Both the position numbers and the translations under genes were made by a program. A stretch of 64,000 nucleotides of DNA. Origin: Bradyrhizobium nivariense (GTDB lineage Bacteria; Pseudomonadota; Alphaproteobacteria; Rhizobiales; Xanthobacteraceae). The stretch is taken from the NCBI RefSeq assembly GCF_029846715.1, contig NZ_JARVWW010000007.1, positions 1 through 64,000 on the forward strand. Direction: 5' to 3'. This document shows, one piece after another, positions 34,061 to 41,177 of this stretch (position 1 is the stretch's first letter; the number at the start of each line of letters is the position of its first letter). The notes below the pieces were generated by a model, which was not told where the DNA came from, did no database searches, and saw nothing but the letters and a program-made list of their open reading frames with translations.

Positions 34061-34762
34061 CTACCCCGCCCCTGTCACGCAATTCACCCACAGCACCGCC
34101 GCTTTCGCATCCTGCGCCGGATTTGAAAATCGGTGCGGCCGACGGCTCGCGAATCTAAAACTGTCGCCCGTCTTCAGCGACCATGTCTCGCTGTCCACCG
34201 TCAGCATCATCTCGCCTTCGAGCACGAGGCCGGCTTCCTCGCCGTCATGGGTGTAGAGCTCGTCGCCGGTGGAGCCGCCGGGCTCCAGATGCACCAGGAA
34301 CAGATTGAGCCGGTTATCGGCGGTGGCGGGGCTCAGCAATTGCTTCGACACGCCTGTGCGCCAGAGTTTCAATTCGGGCCTCTGAAGCCCGCGCGTGACG
34401 ACCTGGTCGGATGCGCCATCGGCGCTCGGGCTCGCGCCGAACAGCGCGGCGATGCCGACGCCGAGCACATCGGCGAGCGTGGCCAGCACGCGCAGCGACG
34501 GCGACGACAGGCCGCGCTCGATCTGACTGAGGAAGCCGATCGACAGCTCCGTGCGCGAAGCGACCGTCTCGAGCGAGAATTGCCTGATGCGCCTGAGATC
34601 ACGGATGCGGCGGCCGACCGCGACATCCATCGCAGGCTCCGCCGCTTTGGCGATAGCCTTAGCCTTGGTCTTGGCCTTGGTCTTGGCTTTGGCCCTGGCT
34701 TTGGCCTTCGCCTTCACCGGCTTTGCAGCGGCCGGTCTGCGCATTCTTTTGCCACCGCTCAC
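34061..34762 (-). CDS. XRE-cupin regulator with Lys/Ala-rich N-terminal tail
   Basis: The 233 residues begin with a very basic tail (~residues 14-40) of alternating Lys and Ala, with occasional Arg and Thr. This resembles the histone H1-like tails of some bacterial DNA-binding proteins. The XRE HTH follows (~50-105; TELSIGFLSQIERGLSSPSL) and then a cupin sensor (~160-230). The tail is encoded by a hexanucleotide-like run, so its length may vary between strains without frameshift. It is divergent from the ABC importer operon (binding protein at 34926) and probably regulates it. GTG 34762 is the longest start; ATG 34744 is an alternative. Confidence 0.82.
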   Translation of the reverse strand: MSGGKRMRRPAAAKPVKAKAKARAKAKTKAKTKAKAIAKAAEPAMDVAVGRRIRDLRRIRQFSLETVASRTELSIGFLSQIERGLSSPSLRVLATLADVLGVGIAALFGASPSADGASDQVVTRGLQRPELKLWRTGVSKQLLSPATADNRLNLFLVHLEPGGSTGDELYTHDGEEAGLVLEGEMMLTVDSETWSLKTGDSFRFASRRPHRFSNPAQDAKAAVLWVNCVTGAG

Positions 34763-34925
34763 GTCAAACCGCTTCCTTCATGTGCATGAAAACCGCTTGC
34801 ATCAGTCGTGAAAGTGTGACCAAATTTTCATATTGGTGAAAATAGGCCGAAACGGCTTGGCCCGCAACGTCTGCGATGACGACATTTGCGAGCGCCGCCA
34901 TCGGCCGGACCCAAAGGGGAATGCG

Positions 34926-35684
34926 ATGAAGCGTTTTGGTCTGGCCGCGGTCGCGGCGCTCGCGATTGCAGCAATGGTGCCGGCTTCGGCGCAGCAGGTG
35001 CTGAAGGTCGGCTCGACGCCGACAGGCATTCCCTTCACCTTCCTCGACACCAAGACCAACACAATCCAGGGCATCATGGTCGATCTCGTTACCGAGATCG
35101 GCAAGGACGCCGGCCTCAACGTGCAGATCGAGCCGATGGCGTTCTCGGCGCTGATCCCGTCGCTGACCTCGAGCAAGATCGACATCATCGCGGCCGCGAT
35201 GTTCATCACGGCGCCGCGGAAGGAAGTCGTCGACTTCTCCGACCCGATCTACGCCTATGGCGAAGGCCTCGTGGTGCCGAAGAGCGACACCAAGGCCTAT
35301 GCCACGCAGGATGATCTGAAGGGCGAGACGGTCGGCGCCCAGGTCGGCACCGCCTTCGTCGATGCGCTGAAGAAGTCCGGCCTGTTTGCCGACGTCAAGG
35401 CCTACGACACCATTCCCGACATCCTGCGCGACGTGAACACCGGCCGTCTCAAGGCCGGTTACGCCGACTATCCGATCCTCGCCTACAATCTGAAGCAGGG
35501 CGGCTTCCCCGAGGTGCGTCTCGTCGACGGCTACAAGCCCGTCACTGTCGGCTCGGTCGGCATCGGCGTGCGCAAGGGCGAGGCCGCGCTGCTCGGCAAG
35601 ATCAACGCCTCGCTCGCGAAGCTCAAGGCCAACGGCACCATCGACAAGATCCTCGAAAAATGGGGCCAGAAGGCACAGGGCTGA
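34926..35684 (+). CDS. Polar amino-acid ABC transporter, periplasmic binding protein
   Basis: The 252-residue class II solute-binding protein has a signal peptide (~1-22, ending ASAQ) and the SBP_bac_3 fold. DFSDPIYAYGEGLVVPKS and DIIAAAMFITAPRK are typical ligand-site segments. It would capture a polar amino acid or related amine for the permease and ATPase downstream. AAAGGGGAATGCG precedes the ATG. Confidence 0.9.
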   Translation: MKRFGLAAVAALAIAAMVPASAQQVLKVGSTPTGIPFTFLDTKTNTIQGIMVDLVTEIGKDAGLNVQIEPMAFSALIPSLTSSKIDIIAAAMFITAPRKEVVDFSDPIYAYGEGLVVPKSDTKAYATQDDLKGETVGAQVGTAFVDALKKSGLFADVKAYDTIPDILRDVNTGRLKAGYADYPILAYNLKQGGFPEVRLVDGYKPVTVGSVGIGVRKGEAALLGKINASLAKLKANGTIDKILEKWGQKAQG

Positions 35685-35701
35685 TCGATAGCGTCTGATC
35701 G

Positions 35702-35719
35702 ATGAAGGCCCCCCGATGA
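35702..35719 (+). promoter_or_regulatory. Five-codon leader ORF overlapping the permease start
   Basis: ATG at 35702 opens Met-Lys-Ala-Pro-Arg-stop; its TGA (35717-35719) overlaps the permease ATG at 35716. The AAGG inside the mini-ORF is the likely ribosome binding site of the permease. Length, sequence start (ATGAAGGC) and 14-base offset match the first mini-ORF before fliI. Confidence 0.5.
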
Positions 35720-36369
35720 AAGGCTTCTGGCACGACGCCGCCGAGTTCTTCCCGATCCTGATGAGCGGCGTCGTGCTGACGATCGTCGTCACCATCGGCT
35801 CGCTGCTGCTCTCGACGGTGCTTGGCCTCGTCTGGGCGATGATGCGGGTCTCCGGCATCCGCGTCCTGTCGATGCTCAGCGCCAGCCTGATCAATGTGAT
35901 CCGTGGCATTCCGATCATCGTACTGTTGTTCTACCTCTACTTCGTGATGCCCGATCTCGGCGTCACGCTCAGCGCGCTGCAGGCCGCGATCCTCGGGCTC
36001 GGCATCGCCTACTCGGCCTATCAGGCGGAAAATTTCCGCGCGGGCATCGAGGCGATCGACAAGGGGCAGATCGAGGCGGCGCAATCGATCGGCATGGGCT
36101 GGTGGCTGACCATGCGCCGCGTCGTGCTGCCGCAGGCGGTGCGCATCGTGCTGCCGCCCTACGGCAACGTCATGATCATGATGCTGAAGGATTCCTCGCA
36201 GGCCTCGACCATCACGGTTGCCGAGCTCGCCCTTCAAGGCAAGCTGATCGCGTCCTCGACCTTCAAGAACACCAACGTGTTCACGATGGTCGCGCTGATG
36301 TATCTCACCATGAGCATTCCGCTGATCCTGCTGGTCCGTCACTTCGAGAAGCGGGCCGGCAAGAAATGA
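35716..36369 (+). CDS. Polar amino-acid ABC transporter permease
   Basis: The 217-residue inner-membrane protein of the HisM/GlnP type has about five transmembrane helices. The EAA loop that docks the ATPase is [22 protein letters not shown] (shown here as two overlapping motifs, EAAQSIGMG and [10 protein letters not shown]; residues ~120-140). The start overlaps a five-codon leader ORF. The stop overlaps the ATPase start (ATGA). Only one permease gene is present, so a homodimer is likely. Confidence 0.92.
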   Translation: MKGFWHDAAEFFPILMSGVVLTIVVTIGSLLLSTVLGLVWAMMRVSGIRVLSMLSASLINVIRGIPIIVLLFYLYFVMPDLGVTLSALQAAILGLGIAYSAYQAENFRAGIEAIDKGQIEAAQSIGMGWWLTMRRVVLPQAVRIVLPPYGNVMIMMLKDSSQASTITVAELALQGKLIASSTFKNTNVFTMVALMYLTMSIPLILLVRHFEKRAGKK

Positions 36370-37097
36370 TCGAGCTCCGCGACGTCCACAAGAGCTTTGG
36401 CGAGAACGAGGTGCTCAAGGGCATCACGGCGTCCGTCCAGAAGGGCGAGGTGGTCTGCATCGTCGGCCCGTCCGGCTCCGGCAAGTCCACCATTTTGCGC
36501 TGTATCAACGGTCTCGAAAGCTACGACCGCGGCGAGATCAGCGTCGAGGGATTGAAGGTCGACCGCGACGCGCCGTCGATCGTGAAAGTCCGCACTCAGG
36601 TCTCGATGGTGTTCCAGCGCTTCAACCTGTTTCCGCACCGGACAGTGCTGGAGAATGTCGTCGAAGGTCCGCTCTATGTGAAGAGAGAGCCGCGCGCGCA
36701 GGCACTCGAGCGCGGCCGCGCCCTGCTCACACAAGTGGGTCTTGCCGAGAAGGCCGACGCACATCCGCCGCAGCTCTCCGGTGGCCAGCAGCAGCGCGTC
36801 GCGATTGCGCGCGCGCTCGCCATGCAGCCCAAGGCCATCCTGTTCGACGAACCGACCTCGGCGCTCGATCCCGAGCTCGTCGGCGACGTCCTCGGCGTGA
36901 TGCGCAAGCTCGCCGACGACGGCATGACCATGGTCGTCGTCACCCACGAGATGGGCTTTGCCCGCGACGTCGCCGACCGCGTGCTGTTCATCGACGGCGG
37001 CGTCATCGTCGAGCAGGGGCCGGCCAAGGCGCTGCTCAACCAGCCCCAGCATCCGCGCACGCAGGACTTTTTGCGCCGCGTGCTGCATCCGCTCTAA
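36366..37097 (+). CDS. Polar amino-acid ABC transporter ATPase
   Basis: The 243-residue ATP-binding subunit has Walker [10 protein letters not shown] (~residues 35-43), the ABC signature [15 protein letters not shown] (~135-149) and Walker [13 protein letters not shown] (~157-168), followed by the H-loop VVTHEMGFA. It belongs to the GlnQ/HisP type. Translation is coupled to the permease gene, and a DAO-type oxidase gene follows 12 bases downstream, indicating one operon of uptake and catabolism. Confidence 0.94.
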   Translation: MIELRDVHKSFGENEVLKGITASVQKGEVVCIVGPSGSGKSTILRCINGLESYDRGEISVEGLKVDRDAPSIVKVRTQVSMVFQRFNLFPHRTVLENVVEGPLYVKREPRAQALERGRALLTQVGLAEKADAHPPQLSGGQQQRVAIARALAMQPKAILFDEPTSALDPELVGDVLGVMRKLADDGMTMVVVTHEMGFARDVADRVLFIDGGVIVEQGPAKALLNQPQHPRTQDFLRRVLHPL

Positions 37098-37109
37098 CCG
37101 GTCTTCGCC

Positions 37110-38396
37110 ATGAACGCGAGCCTGCCTCTGCCCCCGTCTCTCTACGCCGAGACCGCCGTCGCACCGGTTGCCACGCCGCCGCTCGACGTCGACAACACGG
37201 TCTCGGTCGCCATCATTGGCGGTGGCTACACCGGCTTGTCCACGGCGTTGCATCTGGCGGAGCAAGGTGTCGAGGCACTGGTGCTGGAGGCGCAGGAGCC
37301 GGGCTGGGGCGCATCCGGCAATAATGGCGGCCACACCAATCCCGGCCTGAAGCACGATCCCGATCAGATCGAAGCCGATTTCGGCACTGAGCTCGGCCGT
37401 CGCATGATCGACTTCTCCTACGGCACCACGAACTTCACCCACGATCTGATCCGCCGCTACCAGATCCCGTGCGAGGCGCGTCAGAACGGCACGCTGCGCG
37501 CGGCCTATAACGAGGTCAGCGCCGCCGCGATCGAGAAAACCGCGCAGCAATGCATCGCCCGCGGGATGCCGGTGACGTACCTGAATCGCGAGCAGTTGCG
37601 CGAGATGACCGGCACCGACCGTTACATCGGTGCCATGCTGGACACCCGCGGCGGCGATCTGCATCCTCTCAGCTACGCCCGTGGACTCGCGCGTGCTGCG
37701 ATCTCGGCAGGTGCGAAGGTGCATGGCGAGACACCGGCGCTATCGCTGCGCCGCGAGGGTAGCCGCTGGCGCATCGAGACACCGCGCGCGGTGGTGCATG
37801 CCGACAAGGTGCTGCTCGCGACCAACGGTTTTACGGACGATCTCTGGCCCGCGCTTCGCCGCACCATCGTGCCGGTGTTTTCCTCGATGGCCGCCACCGC
37901 CCCGCTTTCCGACGAAGTCGCGCGTTCGATCATGCCGACACGACCGGTGCTCTACGAGAGCGGCCACATCACCGTCTATTACCGCATCGATCAGCAGAAC
38001 CGCCTGTTGATGGGCGGCCGCGGCCCGATGCGCTGGATCAACTCACCCTCCGACGTCGCCTATCTCATGCGCTACGCCGAGCGGTTATGGCCGCAGCTCA
38101 AGGGCGCGGCCTGGACCCATGGCTGGAACAGCCGGCTCGCCATCACCAAGGATCATTATCCGCATGTGCACGAGCCCGCGGACAACATCCTGATCTCGCT
38201 CGGCTGCAACGGCCGCGGCGTCGCGCTCTCGACCGCGATGGGCGCGCAACTCGCGCGACGTCTGATCGGCGGCGACAAGGCGGAGATCGACATGCCCGTC
38301 ACCGGCATCAAGCCGATCCCGATGCACGCTTTCTGGCCGGTGGGCGTGACGAGTGCGGTGATCGCGGGCCGGGTGCGCGACCGGCTCGGCATTTGA
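37110..38396 (+). CDS. FAD-dependent amine/amino-acid oxidase (PuuB-like)
   Basis: The 428-residue DAO-family flavoprotein has the FAD-binding motif VAIIGGGYTGLSTALHLAEQG (given in two parts: VAIIGGGYTG and LSTALHLAE). WGASGNNGGHTNPGL resembles gamma-glutamylputrescine oxidase PuuB. It is 12 bases downstream of the importer ATPase, so it probably oxidises the imported compound. Together with the PuuR-like regulators, the omega-transaminase and the gamma-glutamyltransferase nearby, it suggests catabolism of polyamine- or gamma-glutamyl-type compounds, though no gamma-glutamylputrescine synthetase (puuA) is visible. Confidence 0.85.
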   Translation: MNASLPLPPSLYAETAVAPVATPPLDVDNTVSVAIIGGGYTGLSTALHLAEQGVEALVLEAQEPGWGASGNNGGHTNPGLKHDPDQIEADFGTELGRRMIDFSYGTTNFTHDLIRRYQIPCEARQNGTLRAAYNEVSAAAIEKTAQQCIARGMPVTYLNREQLREMTGTDRYIGAMLDTRGGDLHPLSYARGLARAAISAGAKVHGETPALSLRREGSRWRIETPRAVVHADKVLLATNGFTDDLWPALRRTIVPVFSSMAATAPLSDEVARSIMPTRPVLYESGHITVYYRIDQQNRLLMGGRGPMRWINSPSDVAYLMRYAERLWPQLKGAAWTHGWNSRLAITKDHYPHVHEPADNILISLGCNGRGVALSTAMGAQLARRLIGGDKAEIDMPVTGIKPIPMHAFWPVGVTSAVIAGRVRDRLGI

Positions 38397-38447
38397 AGAA
38401 GGCGCCGCCCGTCACGAGCGACGCCTTGCATGAATGCAGATGGCGCG

Positions 38448-38660
38448 TCAGCAGCGGCTCTGTTTCCACAGCCCGGGAGGGCATCCCCCGCCGCGCCAGC
38501 CAACTTTCCGTCCGTGGTGCCATCCCGCCGGCGTGCCATGGTGATGATGGCCCATCGCATGGCCGTGTCCATGTCCATGCCAACCCTTGGCAAGAGCAGG
38601 ATTGGCAAGCGTGAAGCCGGCTGCAATGATCAGCGACGCCGCGAGGGCGAGTTTCTTCAT
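38448..38660 (-). CDS. Small exported His/Gly-rich protein
   Basis: The 70-residue protein has a signal peptide (MKKLALAASLIIAAGFTLA, cleaved after NPALA). The mature part of ~45 residues is rich in His and Gly (HGHGHGHAMGHHHHG, then WHHGRKVGWRGGGCPPGLW). It probably binds metal ions in the periplasm. ATG 38660 has GGAGG 5 bases upstream. A sequence matching the EcfG consensus exactly lies ~40 bases upstream, so general stress induction is likely. It lies downstream of ggt on the same strand but has its own promoter. Confidence 0.65.
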   Translation of the reverse strand: MKKLALAASLIIAAGFTLANPALAKGWHGHGHGHAMGHHHHGTPAGWHHGRKVGWRGGGCPPGLWKQSRC

Positions 38661-38700
38661 CATGTCCTCCATGAGGGCGAGCGCACTTGTCCGGTCAATG

Positions 38701-38725
38701 AACGAACCGCGCGCAGGTAAGTTCC
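38701..38725 (-). promoter_or_regulatory. EcfG-consensus promoter for the His/Gly-rich protein
   Basis: On the minus strand GGAAC (38721-38725 complement), a 16-base spacer, then CGTT (38701-38704 complement) matches GGAAC-N16-CGTT without mismatch. The ATG is 40 bases downstream, giving a leader of about 35 bases. Confidence 0.62.
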
Positions 38726-38748
38726 CTGATGTGCAGGAGCGGCGGCGT

Positions 38749-40338
38749 TCAGCGTTCCGCCACCGCGTCGGCCCAGGGCTGGAAAATCTCGACTGCGCCG
38801 GAATTGGTGTCGCCGTCGCGCATCACCACGCTCGGGCAGGCAAATTTTTGCGGCAAGGACTGCACCCGCGCTTCCTCATAGTCGAATCGTGCCGCGAGCG
38901 TCTCGCGTGTTTCCGGCGGCAGCCTGATATCGCCGATTACGATCGCGCCTTCGCTGGCGTCGATGCGCGGTTGATGGATCGCGGCATCGAGATCCATGCC
39001 AAAATCCATCGCGAAGGACACGATCTGCATCACCGACGGCAGGATGCGGCGACCGCCGGAGGCGCCGACCGCGAGACGCTTGCCGTCCCCGGTCTCGGCG
39101 ATGACGGGCGTGTAGTTGGTGAGGCAACGCTTGCCTGCTACGAGTGAGTTGGTGGTAGCAGGCGCCGGATCGAACCACATGATACCGTTGTTCATGGCGA
39201 TGCCGGTGTGCGGCGTCACATACTTCGAGCCGAAGGATGACAGCAGCGTCTGCGTCACCGCCGCGATGTTGCCGTGGCGGTCGACCACGGAGAAATGCGT
39301 GGTGCAGGCGGGCGCCAGATATTCCGCGCCGAGCGAGCGCTTGCCGTCGGCATCGCCCATATCCTTGAGCCGCTGGCGATAGGCCGATTGCAGGGCGAGC
39401 GCATATTCGGCGTAGGCGGCCGCATCGGGCACGCTTCCCGGCTTCAGATTCTGCTGCAACAGGCGCAGCGCATGCGCCATCGTCGGTCCGGCCGTGAGCT
39501 CCGGCGTTGCAAACACCTTGCCGCCGCGATAGGGGATCGCCAGCGGCTCGCGCAGATGGGCTCGGAACGCGGCGAGGTCCTCCATCGACAGCGAGCCGCC
39601 GTCGGCCTTGATGTCGGACGCGATGCTCTTGGCGAGATCGCCCTGGTAGAAATCGCGCGGACCGGCGGCCGCGAGATGCGACAACGTCGCCTTCAGCGTG
39701 TCCAGCGGCAGTCGCGTCTCGGACTTGATCCCCCACGGCGCGCTCGGCGGCAGGCCGTCCTTCAAAAAAAATGCCGCGCTCGCGGGATAGCGCCGAAGAT
39801 CGGCCGCCGATGCCGCGATCGTCAGCGTGGTCCACCAATCGACCAGCAGGCCTTCGCCGGCGAGTGCGGCGGCAGGCGCGACCAGATCTTTCCACGGCAG
39901 CCTGGCGTGGCGGCGATGCGCCTCCTCCATGCCGGCGACGACGCCGGGCACGGCGATCGAGCCGGGGCCGTGGATGTTGCGGTCGTCCTTCACCCGCGGC
40001 CAGGGAAACAGATCGGAAGCCGCGCCTTCGCCGCTGAGCGGATAATCGGCGGCGCGCAGGCTTTGCGGCGCGCACATGCCGTAGTCGATCACCTCGTAGC
40101 GATTTTCCGCGGCGCGGTAGAGCACCATCGCGCCGCCGCCGCCCATGCCGCTGTTCCAGGGCTCCAGCACGTTGAGCGCGAAGGTGGTCGCGACGATCGC
40201 GTCCACACAGTCGCCGCCTGCCGCCAGCACTTGCGCTCCCACTTCGGCCGCCCGCCGCGATTGCGCGGCGACGACGCCGCCTTTGGATTTGACGGCAGGC
40301 TTGCGGACGGTTTGGGCGTGGCTGAACTGATGAGGCAT
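38749..40338 (-). CDS. ggt: Gamma-glutamyltransferase
   Basis: The 529-residue Ntn-hydrolase would cleave itself before the Thr in CTTHFSVVDRHGN (~residue 352), the new N-terminal nucleophile. GMGGGGAMVLY near residue 65 and GASGGRRILPSVMQ (~448-461) are family features. It hydrolyses or transfers gamma-glutamyl groups of glutathione and gamma-glutamyl amines. No signal peptide is evident at the chosen ATG (MPHQFSHAQTV), so it may be cytoplasmic, which would suit intracellular gamma-glutamyl intermediates. It is convergent with the PuuB-like gene. Confidence 0.9.
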   Translation of the reverse strand: MPHQFSHAQTVRKPAVKSKGGVVAAQSRRAAEVGAQVLAAGGDCVDAIVATTFALNVLEPWNSGMGGGGAMVLYRAAENRYEVIDYGMCAPQSLRAADYPLSGEGAASDLFPWPRVKDDRNIHGPGSIAVPGVVAGMEEAHRRHARLPWKDLVAPAAALAGEGLLVDWWTTLTIAASAADLRRYPASAAFFLKDGLPPSAPWGIKSETRLPLDTLKATLSHLAAAGPRDFYQGDLAKSIASDIKADGGSLSMEDLAAFRAHLREPLAIPYRGGKVFATPELTAGPTMAHALRLLQQNLKPGSVPDAAAYAEYALALQSAYRQRLKDMGDADGKRSLGAEYLAPACTTHFSVVDRHGNIAAVTQTLLSSFGSKYVTPHTGIAMNNGIMWFDPAPATTNSLVAGKRCLTNYTPVIAETGDGKRLAVGASGGRRILPSVMQIVSFAMDFGMDLDAAIHQPRIDASEGAIVIGDIRLPPETRETLAARFDYEEARVQSLPQKFACPSVVMRDGDTNSGAVEIFQPWADAVAER

Positions 40339-40485
40339 GATGTTGTCTGTACGTCTCGGCTTCGTTGCGCTGGGCTCCGCAATTGGCGGAGCGCGCGGAG
40401 AATGGCACATCGCCCCCACCGAGAACATCGAAAGGGAGGCGCGACATGGCTGGTGTGAAACAGGCGAGGGATGGCCAAGACGAGA

Positions 40486-40507
40486 ATGCCCGGGCAGGCC
40501 CGGGCAT
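40486..40507 (-). terminator. Perfect hairpin downstream of two small minus-strand genes
   Basis: ATGCCCGGGC (40486-40495) and GCCCGGGCAT (40498-40507) are perfect inverted arms with two central bases. Read on the minus strand it follows the 58-residue gene and is followed by TTCTCGTCTT, a weak U-rich run. Confidence 0.6.
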
Positions 40508-40551
40508 CACGCGTTGAGAGACCGATCAGTGGGAAGCGGAAGCCGCAGGGC

Positions 40552-40728
40552 TCAGCGCGCGCGATCCAGCCGGCTCGCCCGATACTTGGCGTGCCATTTC
40601 GGGCCAGGCCCGCGCATGTAGTGAAGCTCGGGGCGGTAGGGATTGCCCGCGACCCGGATCAACGTCTGCCATTTGGCGGCGACGAAGTTCAGGGGCTGGC
40701 GGAGCAGGCTCAGTGACGCGAGCAACAT
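40552..40728 (-). CDS. Small basic protein of 58 residues, unknown function
   Basis: ATG at 40728 (AGGTG five bases upstream) opens 58 residues starting MLLASLSLLRQPLNF with a central NPYRPELHYMRGPGPKWHA and a basic end (RASRLDRAR). It is 9 bases after the DUF6894 gene on the same strand, so the two are probably cotranscribed, and a perfect hairpin follows. No family recognised. Confidence 0.55.
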   Translation of the reverse strand: MLLASLSLLRQPLNFVAAKWQTLIRVAGNPYRPELHYMRGPGPKWHAKYRASRLDRAR

Positions 40729-40737
40729 GGCATCACC

Positions 40738-40971
40738 TCAGTGCGGCTTGCCGAGCATGGCAGTGAAGGGGAGGTCGAAGATCTCCTCGCCGTCGTCGCC
40801 GCTGACATGGATCACCCAGTCGCGCCAGTCCTCGGTCCCGGGCGTCAGGATCATCGAGCGCATGATCTGATCGGCACGGTCGCGGGCCTCGTTCAGATTG
40901 GCGACCGCAGTGCCGTGCCGGTCGACCAGCGTGCCCTCGGCATTGGAACAATGGAAATACATCTGAACCAT
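40738..40971 (-). CDS. Small DUF6894-family protein
   Basis: The 77-residue protein shows the family layout: an aromatic start MVQMYFHCSNAEGTLVD, then a central NLNEARDRADQIMRSM helix and WVIHVSGDDGEEIFDLPF. ATG 40971 has GAGGAGG seven bases upstream; the longer in-frame reading starts in non-coding DNA. Family function unknown. It is followed 9 bases later by the 58-residue gene. Confidence 0.75.
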   Translation of the reverse strand: MVQMYFHCSNAEGTLVDRHGTAVANLNEARDRADQIMRSMILTPGTEDWRDWVIHVSGDDGEEIFDLPFTAMLGKPH

Positions 40972-41177
40972 ACACGCCTCCTCAGAAAGCGATTGGGACG
41001 GCAAAGCAATACCACCCGAAGCATTCGCGAAACATTCGGGGCGAGCCCGGTAAGGGAATCTACGGACATTGGTCGGGACGAAGACCCCTGCGGGTTTGAT
41101 CACAAGGGGGTGTTGATCAACTGGACGACGTTCCCGCGGCATGGAACAACTTTGGACGGAAAGTCCGGGAGGCTACC

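Noticed and set aside
40446..40517. 23-codon plus-strand ORF upstream of the small genes
   Set aside because: It consists mostly of the perfect hairpin and shows no ribosome binding site or conservation argument.
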